Shown here piece by piece: positions 46,891-56,188 of a DNA stretch of 64,000 nucleotides. The notes below the pieces were generated by a model, which worked only from the letters and a program-made list of their open reading frames with translations, made no database searches and was not told the origin of the DNA. The stretch covers positions 1 to 64,000 of the forward strand of contig JAKSYS010000149.1 of assembly GCA_022925895.1 (NCBI GenBank). The letters run 5' to 3'. The stretch comes from Fragilaria crotonensis (lineage: Eukaryota > Bacillariophyta > Fragilariophyceae > Fragilariales > Fragilariaceae). A program made the position numbers and the translations under genes. Position 1 is the stretch's first letter; each line of letters opens with the position of its first letter.

Positions 46891-47122
46891 GAATGTACTG
46901 TACATGAATCACTTTCAAAATCTCTTAATCACCACAAACTTTTAATTTTTGCATGTACAAGATTCCTGACAGTAGGAGTAGTCAACGACTACTACAGTAC
47001 CTTGCAACTTGCAACACGTGAAGACAAAATGGCGCGTTTGTTGCTCATACTACTACCTGGCGCTGTTTCATTGTTTCAACTCAAGCCGCTTTCATTGTGG
47101 GCGCTACTACCTCAACAAAATC

Positions 47123-48422
47123 ATGGCTTCTGATAACGAGGATGACAATGTTGAGCCTATGAACAGAGAGGCACGTAAAAAGGGACGAAGAAGGTTCACT
47201 ATCCAGGAAAAGGCTTCAATTATCCGGACAGTGGCGCGTCTGATGGAGCAGCATGGCATGACGCGGCGCGAAGCGTGTGAGGACCTCAACATCAACCCTG
47301 GCATGCATTGGGCATGGACAAAAAGTATTGATGCAATGCTTGAAGTCAAGAAGAACAACATCAAGGCAAAATGCATTCATCGCGGAAAGGACTCTTGTTT
47401 GACACAACACAAGCAAGAATTATTGCAGTTTATCTTCGAACTCCGCGAGCAAGGAATGGCGGTGTCAGTCCCTATGGTGTCGATAAAAGCTGCTGGAATT
47501 TCTGAGCAATTCCGCATGAAATCAAAGGATGCACAATATCACTCAGCCCGAAGGTTTATCCGTAGCCAGGGGCTCGTGTTTCGTCTTGGGACAAATGAAT
47601 CACAACGTTCACCTGCAGAGGTTGCCGCCGAGGCCTTGGATTATATACAAAATGTTGCACGTCCAAAGGTATCACAACATGGTGTCAGACATGAAGATTT
47701 CATTCTAAACATGGATCAGACACCGATTCCATTTACTTACAACCCAAAGAAAACCATTGAAGTTGTGGGAAGACAAGGCGCACAGTTCACATTCGAAGGT
47801 CAACCGGTGATACGAAGCGCGCCACATTTGCCATGACTGTCACTGCTTCTGGTAAGGTTCTCAAGCCTGTGCTTATATTTAAGGGTGCTCGAAATGGCCG
47901 GATTGTACAACGTGAATTTCCATTGTATGAAACAGACATGATTTACTTGTGTCAGCAAAATGCTTGGATGGACGAGGAAGCGATGATTGTTTCGGTTGAC
48001 CACGTGCTTCGCCCTTACATTGAAACCGCGCCAGCTGGCATTCTTCCTATTTTATTTTTGGATGCATATCGCTGCCTGTCACATGATGGCATCAGTTGTC
48101 GGCAGAATCCAAGATTTAGGAGTTGAGGTTGAACACATCCCTGGGGGGGTGTACTTCATTGTGCCAACCTGTCGACATCGGAGTGAACAAGCCCTTTAAG
48201 AACCGGATTAGAGGACAGTGGGAGGAGTGGAGGATGATTGCAGAAGGATTAGCAAATGGTACGACATTGCCACCAACAAGACAGAACATAATTGAATGGA
48301 CTCGGATTGCAATGAACAGCCTCCCCTGCACAAATGATACAAAATGCTTGGAGGCATGGCGTGTACTCCTGGTTTCCAATAGCAGCAGCAGAACAACCAC
48401 CGGAAGCGCAGCATGCTGCTGA
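47123..48422 (+). pseudogene. Pogo/Tigger-like transposase, broken by about three frame shifts
   Basis: The start is ATG 47123 (MASDNEDDNVEPMN). The N-terminal helix-turn-helix region is RRRFTIQEKASIIRTVAR and GMTRREACEDLNI. The DDE_1 catalytic domain begins with DFILNMDQTPIPFTYN (first Asp). Frame then changes near 47800, after which KRATFAMTVTASGKVLKP and ILPILFLDAYRC (second Asp) follow. It changes again near 48070, giving HMMASVVGRIQDLG, and again at a run of seven G near 48145, after which CTSLCQPVDIGVNKPFKNR holds the third acidic residue in the usual QPxDxGVNKPFK form. The lesion at the G run is one base too many. Each lesion is small, so decay is recent or partly artefactual. In life it would cut and paste the element at TA sites in the nucleus. 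Confidence 0.8.
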
Positions 48423-48577
48423 CGAGGAAGCAATTCCTGCTGCTCTTGATGTACAAGCTGAACGCGAGGAAGACGAGGAAAGCAATACTGACAGCGTAGA
48501 TATTTAATCCAATAGTAGGTTTATCTTTTGAACAATACTTTTTACTAATAGTAACTACGATTCTACTTATCTTGATA

Positions 48578-49698
48578 TTAATAGCTATCGTCTTCAGCAA
48601 CATAATCTTCATCATCACTATCATCACTAAAACACGCATACACCTTTGTTCCATTCCTTGTGTATTGGACTTCTAAATCCTCCAATCGTACCTTCTTCTT
48701 GTCCGGCAAACCAAATCTCTTCTTCCTCTTCACCGGCAGCTTCCTTGCTGTGGTGGTAGCTGGTGCTGGTGAGGACGTTCGAACACCAAGCACTTGTTCC
48801 TCTTCACCTGTTCTTTTTCCCGAAGCAACTTTCTTCCGACTGGTACTCTGTATGTTCCTTGTTGTATCAGTAGAAGCAGCAACGGAATCATTGTTGTTCT
48901 TCTGAAGAGTAGCATTTTTCTGCGCCAATGCCACCTTCTCCACAATACGGTTGCTATGTCTGGGACGGCGTCAAATCATTCCTTTCCTTGATTTCTCTTC
49001 TTTTCTTTGCAAACGCATTTGAATCCTTTGCAGGCGGAGGGGTGTGACACTGTTGTGGGGCAGGTGCATCTGTTGTTGTTGCGTTTGTAAAATCCTGCTG
49101 CACATGATTTTCATGCTGCTGTTGTGTCCTCATCGTCGTCAAGGAGTCAATGTTCGCGCCTCGTGGATCGTCGTCATAGGACACAAAAAATGTCTTCGTC
49201 TCCTCCCAAACGGGTGAGGAGCGCCATTTCTTCTGCACTGTCTTCCTCTCCTTTTGCAATGTTAGCCAAGAAAGCGGTGGTGGCCTTGCTGGTAGTGCAT
49301 TTTGCAGCAGACGAAAAATCAGAGATAAGCGCTGCCAGACAACAGCCCATGTTGTGTCGCCACTTCTTTCGCTTGATTGGACTGTCGCTCCCAGCAGAAT
49401 ACACCTCTGTGACTTGTGCCAAAACTCCATCAAATGTTTTGGCGTGGGCAACAAAGTGACGTTGTAAGAATCCAACACGACACTGGTCAATACCATCTGA
49501 AACATGGTACGCAGCAATCGAGGTCTCTTCTCTGCCAACACAGTTGAGAATTTGTACCTTCCTAAGCCTCAGAACAACATCTTCCTCGACGAGGGTGCCA
49601 CAAACGTCATGTTGACAACACGATCGACCGTTACTGTTGGCTTCAATGCCAACTATTTCAACGGTGATGCCAGTCGGGTGATGAATGCTTGCGCTCAT
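48578..49698 (-). pseudogene. Second gene of the pogo-like element, function unknown, in pieces
   Basis: It begins at ATG 49698 (MSASIHHPTGITVEIVG). The first frame has EEDVVLRLRKVQIL, DGIDQCRVGFLQRH and KRKKWRHNMGCCLAALI. Coding character then moves to another frame (49300-48954, with VSYDDDPRGANIDS and AKKRREIKERNDL) and a third one (48943-48578, basic RKLPVKRKKRFGLPDKKK then acidic ending SDDSDDEDYVAEDD). I recall similar proteins with the CRVGFL..RH motif in other diatom repeats, but I know no function. It lies wholly inside the terminal repeats and runs toward the transposase, ending about 155 bp from it. The frame changes may be lesions or, less likely, short introns. Confidence 0.55.
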
Positions 49699-49820
49699 GG
49701 TCAATGCGTGGTGCTGTTGTGTGTGGTTGCATACTTAGCATCTCTTAATCACCACAAGATTGCGTATTTTAGGATGTACATAAGATTCCGTCAGAATTCC
49801 GTGAAAATCTCTTAATCACC

Positions 49821-49848
49821 TTCATCTCTTAATGGGCGCAATTTACGG
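49821..49848 (-). repeat. Right terminal inverted repeat of the pogo-like element
   Basis: The complement of the left end, ending GCGCAATTTACGG and followed by TA. A TCTCTTAATCACC motif lies directly inside it. Confidence 0.9.
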
Positions 49849-49850
49849 TA

Positions 49851-51043
49851 GAGTGAAATCCTGCCCTTTAACAACCGGGACCACTCCATTAACTACTAAA
49901 CTAACAATAGTGCAACGTTGTTGGTTACAGAATTACTGCAACCTCCAATAGGATACTCCTGCAACAGTGCTTTGGTTAACTTAGATTAACTGGCAGGCAC
50001 TTGGTGCGAGGAAGAATTGACTTGTAAGAGTTTGAAGTGTAATGCATGGGAAACAGATTGCTGGTGCTTGTAACATCCTTGAGCCAATTGAATGTTGATA
50101 TTGATTATGAGCAGAAGAATCCTTAAATACTCAAGTAGTGTTGCATGTAGGAACTGCATTTTGCAGTATGCTTCTCAGATGTCAATGATAAGTTATGGGT
50201 GATACTATACTGTCAATTCGGGAATTTCTGAAAATATGCAAGAACCCATGAGCCCCCCCCCCCCCCCCCAACCTACTGAGCGCGCCATTTGTTCTAATTT
50301 GCGGTGATTAAGAGATTTTGAAAGTGATTTATGTACATTCCCCATCCCTTAATGGGCGCAAATTACGGTAGTACAAAAGTACCATAACCCTCCTCGCGAG
50401 TGCCCATGGTGAAACCAGCCATATGCATCAATACATACCTTTCATTGTTCATAGAGAGGAATCCGATTCTGCGTCACCTATCACCTATCACTCTACCGGT
50501 AGTAATAACATCACTCCAACATTCAATATGTGGTATTGTAGTACTGTAGCTCTACTAGGGCGCTGTCTGCAGTCTGCAGGATACAAAAAAAAAAATTAGC
50601 TGCCTCCAATCTATGAGAATCTATGTCATAGTAGTACTTGTAGTAGAGTTTGAAATTGGCACTTGCCGGACTGAACAGCTGGTGATGTATGATGTGAATG
50701 ATGTTAGAGCGTAGTATTGGTGTACCAGGTACAAGTACTCCGCATTACTCCACCACACTTGTACTTGTACCAGAGAAGAACCAAACTTGCACCTTGAAGC
50801 GTTTCCTTCATCATGAAATGCCGTTACGTGGTTCTCATTTCGAATGACACGCATCACGCATTATCTTCGCAAACGAACGTGATTCGTGTATGTTCAATCG
50901 GCACTGAACGTGTCATCGAAGGTGACTGGAAACGCTGAGATTAAGTATCATACATACGTAAACGATCCTTTAGGAGATTGGTACTGTAGTTTGGTCATAC
51001 ATGTCATCCTAGGTATTTGTGATTCGTATGTACCGGTTGAAGT
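49851..51043. other. Intergenic with a 17-base C run and the solo pogo end
   Basis: No gene seen. A homopolymer of 17 C lies at 50253-50269, and 12 to 13 A near 50585. The solo element end is at 50300-50370. Confidence 0.6.
50300..50370 (-). repeat. Solo terminal end related to the pogo-like element
   Basis: The minus strand reads TACCGTAATTTGCGCCCATT and goes on to match about 75 bp of the left end of the element at 46861-46935, including the TCTCTTAATCACC motif, with a few changes. No second end is seen close by, so it is a relic of another copy or a partial duplicate of the neighbouring end. Confidence 0.8.
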
Positions 51044-51210
51044 TACGTCACAGCAACCGCGATCCATTGATTCGGTGTTGGCTTCTCTCAAATCCTCGAC
51101 GGGGCTGTACTGGCAGGTACCGGTTTCCGCTACGTCACTGCAACCGCGATCCATTGATTCGGTGATGGCTTCCCTGAAATCATCGACAGCGCTCGTAATG
51201 AAATTGAACT
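51044..51210. repeat. Two tandem copies of an about 87 bp unit containing ACGTCA
   Basis: TACGTCACAGCAACCGCGAT at 51044 recurs as TACGTCACTGCAACCGCGAT at 51131, followed in both by CCATTGATTCGGTG and a shared TCATCGACAG/TCCTCGACGG end. A plus frame is open across both, but it has no other support. The ACGTCA core resembles a CRE half-site. It lies downstream of the HSF gene 51528-52460. Confidence 0.8.
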
Positions 51211-51433
51211 GTGCATGCAAGGTCCCGATTGTCAGTCAAATTGTCGACGAAGGCATCCTGTTTTTGTGTGTGCTTTGACACGGAGAAGTGGATCTACTTC
51301 GAAAGGCACATGCATGAACTAGTAAGCAACACCATAGGAAGCAGCATGTGATCGTGCAAAAAATAGTTATGGATGTGTATTACAGGAAAAGCCAGCTTCA
51401 TATGTATAACAGGAAAAGGCAGCGTCAAATATG

Positions 51434-51529
51434 AATGTTGCAATCGACGACACAAGCTGCCATAGGTCCCCGAACTTGGTGGTTCTTTGCAGATCTTTCG
51501 AGATGTTCATTTGTGAAAGGAAATGTTTC
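51434..51529 (-). pseudogene. Partial duplicate of the 3' end of the HSF gene
   Basis: GATCTTTCGAGATGTTCATT (from 51492) and TGTGAAAGGAAATG repeat the end of the HSF gene just above it (near 51601-51635). The paired words GCTGCCATAGGTCCCCGAA and GCTGCAATAGGTCTCCGAA do the same. The copy is about 27 bp shorter inside and has lost the frame. It is directly next to the true stop codon, as a local tandem duplication would be. Confidence 0.75.
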
Positions 51530-52460
51530 AATCAACTACACGCTGCAATAGGTCTCCGAAATTGGAGTCGCTGTCGACAGAATCGACGATATCTTGATAA
51601 AGATCTTTCGAGATGTTCAGTTGTGAAAGGAAATGCTCCATATCAGAGTGACTGAAGTGATCCACATTCATCAGTTCCCGCTCCATGAGGTCCGAGTGAC
51701 TCAGGAGATGAAATTTCATTCCTTCAAAGTCTGCCAGATCTCTGTCGTCGAACATGTTGTATTCCTCGTCATCAGAGTCAGAAAGTGATTTCGACAGTGG
51801 TGTATCCGGTCCTTCTCGTCGTACATCAGCACGGCTCATGTCGCCTTTGCACGTCAAGGAGGATGACACATCAACAGGTGGCATCACCGTGAAGTCTGGC
51901 TCGGTTTCAGGATTGCTTCTGGCGCGAACACCAGTGCCCTTGACTCGCATTCGTTGGATGCGATGGGCCAAGAACACCTTGCCTCGGAGGAAGAGTTCAT
52001 TGTAGTATCCTCCCTTGTCAGGACCTCTGGTGATTCGTTGGAATCCATAGAGGTTCAACTGACGTTGAAATGATGGGAACTTGCTCTGTTTGAAATAGGT
52101 TGGCATGATGTGGGTGACAAACTCTCGTGGTTTGCGGACGACAAAGCATCGACCATGTGGTTGCCATGATACAACATCCGCATACCCATCACGTTCGATC
52201 TCGTCCAACATTTCATGGAGTTTGATAGGGAAAGGCGTTGTAACACCTCCTCGAGCGAGGGGCTCTGGAGATCCATTGTCGATATCATCACGGTGATCAT
52301 GATAGTTATGACATACAACTTGGTGCCCATGATTACGACGTGATGGTCGGAAAACGAGCTCTTGAAGCGACGGCTTGTCCGCAAAGCTCAAGTCCTTGGC
52401 GTTCGATGGCACAGCCAAGGGGGTGGCAACACGAGGATTCAATGTTCGTGAAATGCACAT
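51528..52460 (-). CDS. HSF-type (heat shock factor) transcription regulator, second member
   Basis: The first ATG is at 52460 (MCISRTLNPRVATPLAV); a GTG farther up is not a likely start. The protein has 310 residues. The HNYHDH motif precedes the DNA-binding domain (residues about 70-180): GGVTTPFPIKLHEMLD, VVSWQPHGRCFVVRK, YFKQSKFPSFQRQLNLYGF and GGYYNELFLRGKVFL. RVKGTGVRARSNPETEPDF follows, as in the protein at 41649-43004. The C-terminal third is acidic (DSDDEEYNMFDDRDLADFE) with Leu-rich helices (HFLSQLNISKDLYQDI), a possible activation or contact region. It is on the same strand as the first HSF gene, about 8.5 kb away. The frame is intact. Confidence 0.9.
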   Translation of the reverse strand: MCISRTLNPRVATPLAVPSNAKDLSFADKPSLQELVFRPSRRNHGHQVVCHNYHDHRDDIDNGSPEPLARGGVTTPFPIKLHEMLDEIERDGYADVVSWQPHGRCFVVRKPREFVTHIMPTYFKQSKFPSFQRQLNLYGFQRITRGPDKGGYYNELFLRGKVFLAHRIQRMRVKGTGVRARSNPETEPDFTVMPPVDVSSSLTCKGDMSRADVRREGPDTPLSKSLSDSDDEEYNMFDDRDLADFEGMKFHLLSHSDLMERELMNVDHFSHSDMEHFLSQLNISKDLYQDIVDSVDSDSNFGDLLQRVVD

Positions 52461-54877
52461 AGTGTTGTGTAATAATGGGTTGTTTGCTTTCGATGGAATA
52501 CGAATTATGAGAGAACACAACACAGTGTTCTAAGCACGAGGTTGTGATGTCACTGCGGAGAATCTAAAGAGAAACCATTGCCACTTGAACGTTCGGTCAC
52601 TTCTCCCTTTTCACGTTACAGACTCAAGACGATATAACTTCAAGCACGACAAAGATTGTCCGAATGCACGATTTCGCAGGAAGCATGCTAACTAAAAGCA
52701 GATGGAAGACATTCAAAGGAGAAAAATATAGCTTTTTTCGCTCTAAGTGATTTAGTTACTCATCTGATCTTCAAGTGCCCGCTCATCAGTACTCCTTTTA
52801 ACTGGTACTCTAGTACTAGCACCGAAATACGCTGAGAATTGCGCATCCATTACTTACTGTACTGGTACCGGAACTTCACTCGAATCTTGTCCACCCAGTG
52901 ATTTATTGTGCATGAAGACATCAGGAGAAATGATATATATATACTTAAGGAACGTCAGCTTCCGAATGGCAGCCATGCTTTGAAACTGCCAGCGATATCT
53001 CTGCATTTGTCATTGCACTTTCGTGCGATGGTGACCTCGAATGACTCTCTCCGAACTCTGTCGGGATTCTGGAGATTTGGCATGGTTCGACCGTTAACTT
53101 CTAGGGTTTTCCTCGCACAGGAGCGGTACAAGAAACAAGTAGGGCGTACGCCGAGTACCATTGGTACAGTACTATTCAGAAAATGCATTCTTCTACGGTA
53201 TTCGGAGTACGTAATCCTAGCACGGACTAGTCTACTTTACGAATGACTCCATTCAGAGTTTCTGGGTCATTCTTGATTGAAGTAACGAATGACTGCATAA
53301 AGGCGGCACTGGCTACGTATCGAGGGCACAAGTGCGAATGGGGATGAGGACTTGGGTCAGATTAGAGTGCAACGTAATGACGTCACGTCGGACCAATCAG
53401 CATGCTTTCCATGCGTTAGTTACTGGAGTACTGTACAAAATGTTGGTAGTACGCCACGACCAAGTACTGTCAAAATGTGACGTCTATTGCGTGATATCAT
53501 TTCGTTGCAGTATAGATCCTTCGTACATGGAAATTCGAACCTTTTAGAGACAGTTCCTGGTCAAGTGAAATCTCTTACTTTTCTCTTATTTTGTTCTCAA
53601 AATCGGTTCTGAGCACAAGATAAGAGGAAACCGCAAGAAATTTCTCGTATCGATAGTCACTATTCGCCAAATTTCGGGCAGAATATAAGGGAAATGAATT
53701 TCTTGATGTGTCTAACACGTGGCATTTGATTTCAGTGCAGTGTTAGTGGGGTTCAGTACACTTGGGCGAACGAGAGGCGAAAGGCGGGAGGTGGGAAGTG
53801 GGAAGTGTGATTTTGAAGCACAATTCTGGCTCCACAATCAGCAGAAAAGAAAAACAATGGCAATGAAATACAGGTAGTAAAGGCCGCTCCCATCCCTGAG
53901 GATCCAATCATGACAGTGACTGCTGCTGAGTCTTCCTCCTTCCAAAAGGACTGGCGTACACGTCGGCTTCCCTGAACGAGAGTGACAGAGGAGTTCATGC
54001 AGAATTCGATCAAAGCGCGAGACGAAATACTTCTGTATTGTCGTTATCAGAGTATCCATGCGTTCCGAAAAGGATTTGTGGATGCCGGTCCACCTTGCCC
54101 CGTCATGATTGTGCTCGAGAGTCGTGACTGCCGTCTCGAGGAGGTCCGAGATTTGCAACCAATATCTGCAGTTGTTTGGATACAGAGTCGGGTGGTGTCG
54201 TTGTTTGCAATGCTTTTTCTATATGCTCGTCGCTTGCTCAATATTGAAAGAACTGAAGCAAGGCTGACATGGACCGACACAACATGAACGAAAGTCATGC
54301 TCAAGAGCACTGTGGTGGTAGATTCTCATTTGCATGTTCCGCATACCTGGTAATCGAAACGTTATGGTTGCCATTGCGCAACGGCAATTGATCCAAATCC
54401 AACCTTCCAAAGCCATGCTTTATTGCTGTCTCGTTCCAAACAAACCGGTCTGTGGGATTTTTGACAAAAGAGCCGACGCACCATTCTGTAGCGTTGCCCC
54501 AATATTATCTTCTTTTAATCTCCGATCTAGCGAGTTAAGTACAATGATCGCCTAAGATAGCCATAGCGCTGGTGACGCTCCTATTCCTTGACCAGTTGCG
54601 CCATTGACCAAGTCTGCACTGTTGGAGTTAGGTTTGACCTTGGGAGCAGCGCGGGTGGAGCAAACGTTGTGTACGATCACAGGTACGGAGTAAAATGAAA
54701 CTTCTCGTTTCTATGATTGTGCTCCAAGAAATCTTTTTTGCTCGTCAAGGTGGTGATTCTGACGCACGACTACCTTGTATTGTAAGTTTCGATCTCATAA
54801 AGGTTGGCAAGGCCACAGTTTTGGACTTATGCCGCTTTGGCCTACCGAAACAGCAAGAAGATTTGGTCGTTTCATCT
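52461..54877. other. Intergenic, HSF promoter side, with MITE copy A
   Basis: Apart from the small element at 53361-53517, no gene is supported. Open frames on both strands at 53838-54310 have no ATG in a good position and no recognised domain. Confidence 0.5.
53361..53517. mobile_element. MITE-like inverted-repeat element with TGACGTCA site, copy A
   Basis: ATTAGAGTGCAACGTAATGA at the left end and TGATATCATTTCGTTGCAGT at the right end are imperfect inverted repeats. Inside, CCAATCAGCATGCT and TACTGGAGTACTGTA match copy B at 59542-59691 in the same order. TGACGTCA occurs near the left end and TGACGTC near the right. No coding content. Confidence 0.65.
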
Positions 54878-56188
54878 CTAATTCAATTCCATGCGCTCTT
54901 CCTTGTATGCTTGAGCGCCAAATAATTCGCGGCGGCATTCGGGTGTGATTTTGGGGTGAAAGTGCTTCTTCATGAGTCGCCTCAGGTCATCCTTTCGCTG
55001 GATTTCGTTCTTGTAGCGTTGCAAAAAGACTAGTAGGGCTTGGTGCCACAAGACAGGTAGGGTTCGATCGTCGTGGAGGAAGGCTACAAAGTGCTGCACC
55101 AGACTAGCGAGCACCGGTGCCGGCAGGGAGTATTTCTTGTCAAGCAGCGTCTTGATGAAAATTGACGACGCGCCGGAGTATTCCAACTGTGCCAACTTGT
55201 GGAGCGCAACCGCCGCATGATGAACAGGAATCGACACCCGAGATAATACTGAGGAAATGATGGCAGCCTCTCGGAGGGTGCAATTTTCCTTGCAAAGAGG
55301 CAAGAGGATCCCTTTGAAGAACGCTGCTGGCTTGTATACACTCTTTTTCAGCGCCATAAAGTAGTGATAGTTCAATTTCTTGTTCGTAACAATGTCAGCT
55401 CGGACTGCATCCAACAAAACTAAGTTGTAGAAACGTTGCGCCATTTTTGGGTTGAGATTTGACGCAAAGATGCGTGTTGCAGCAAACATTGCCATTGGGG
55501 ACCACAAGTCAGGGCGTGTGAGGTACAACACGTCTTCCCAGTTGGAGAGCGAAGGAATCACTTTGAAAGCTTTGGGAAGCTTTCCGGAGGTATACCTGGA
55601 CAAAATCTTGCCTATGTCAGTGTACACTTCAACAACTTTAGCCGGCATCTCTGGCGCCAGGTCCTGGTCGTCCTCCATGTGTTCACCACGGGCTTCCGAT
55701 TCTTTCTCGGCAATCTTGGCCATGATGATATCTGCCAGCGTCTGTTTTCTTTCACCACCACCCATCATACTTGCTACAATTGCCTCATCTTCAGGTGAGA
55801 GCGCCCCATCTTGGACGGTGACATAGCCATTGTCGTGGGCGACCATGTCGTCGTCACATTGCTCTTCCTCGAATTCTTCATCGTCCTCCTCGTCTACATC
55901 AACTGCAGTATTGTTTCTCCCTCTCTCTCTCCTCGCCTCTTCCAATTCTACTTCCAATCGTTGTTCCCGCGAAAGTTGCAGAATCTTTCGCGTCGTCTTT
56001 TCGTCGAGCAGTTCTTCGGGATCGTCATCATCGTCATCACCTTTCCCTTTTCCTCGATTCTTCCGTCGATTTCTCACAACAGCAAACTTATCTCGGTGCT
56101 CATCTTCGACAATCGTTTGCCCCAGGGGAGCGTGGCGAGTCGTCTGAGCAGCCAAAGCGGCGGCACGGATCTTCTTTACTTTTGGCAT
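54878..56188 (-). CDS. BYSL: Bystin (Enp1/BYSL), 40S ribosome biogenesis factor
   Basis: The protein is 436 residues from ATG 56188 (MPKVKKIRAAALAAQ). Residues 1-180 hold basic and acidic low-complexity stretches (GKGKGDDDDDDPEELLDE, DVDEEDDEEFEEEQCDDD), normal for the family. The bystin domain follows: ILSRYTSGKLPKAFKVIPSL, WEDVLYLTRPDLWSPMAM, FYNLVLLDAVRADI, LNYHYFMALKKSVYKPAAFF and KGILLPLCKENCTLREA, ending YKEERMELN. In yeast and animals the protein is needed in the nucleolus and for late pre-40S particles, with the kinase and GTPase factors of 18S rRNA maturation. Length and motif order are complete, as expected for an essential single-copy gene. No intron is needed. Confidence 0.95.
   Translation of the reverse strand: MPKVKKIRAAALAAQTTRHAPLGQTIVEDEHRDKFAVVRNRRKNRGKGKGDDDDDDPEELLDEKTTRKILQLSREQRLEVELEEARRERGRNNTAVDVDEEDDEEFEEEQCDDDMVAHDNGYVTVQDGALSPEDEAIVASMMGGGERKQTLADIIMAKIAEKESEARGEHMEDDQDLAPEMPAKVVEVYTDIGKILSRYTSGKLPKAFKVIPSLSNWEDVLYLTRPDLWSPMAMFAATRIFASNLNPKMAQRFYNLVLLDAVRADIVTNKKLNYHYFMALKKSVYKPAAFFKGILLPLCKENCTLREAAIISSVLSRVSIPVHHAAVALHKLAQLEYSGASSIFIKTLLDKKYSLPAPVLASLVQHFVAFLHDDRTLPVLWHQALLVFLQRYKNEIQRKDDLRRLMKKHFHPKITPECRRELFGAQAYKEERMELN

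Larger units (their letters stand above)
46863..49848. mobile_element. Pogo/Tigger-like DNA transposon with a second, convergent gene; broken
   Basis: The terminal inverted repeats are CCGTAAATTGCGCCCATTAA at 46863 and its complement ending at 49848, about 28 bp perfect. Both ends are flanked by TA (46861-46862 and 49849-49850), the target duplication of the Tc1/mariner/pogo group. Inside are a plus-strand pogo-like transposase (47123-48422, in pieces) and a minus-strand second gene (48578-49698, in pieces). The motif TCTCTTAATCACC repeats close to both ends. The near-perfect ends suggest a fairly young insertion, but both genes have frame breaks. Confidence 0.85.

Noticed and set aside
50253-50269. 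17-base C run as a regulatory G-quadruplex
   Set aside because: An uninterrupted run is better explained by slippage or sequencing error; no four-tract pattern.
50886-51278. 130-codon plus-strand gene
   Set aside because: The frame is open mainly because an 87 bp unit is repeated inside it; composition and neighbours give no support.
53838-54310. Protein gene on minus with a helical sequence (RWTGIHKSFSERMD)
   Set aside because: No ATG in a sensible place, no domain recognised, and a competing open frame on plus; not distinguishable from chance.
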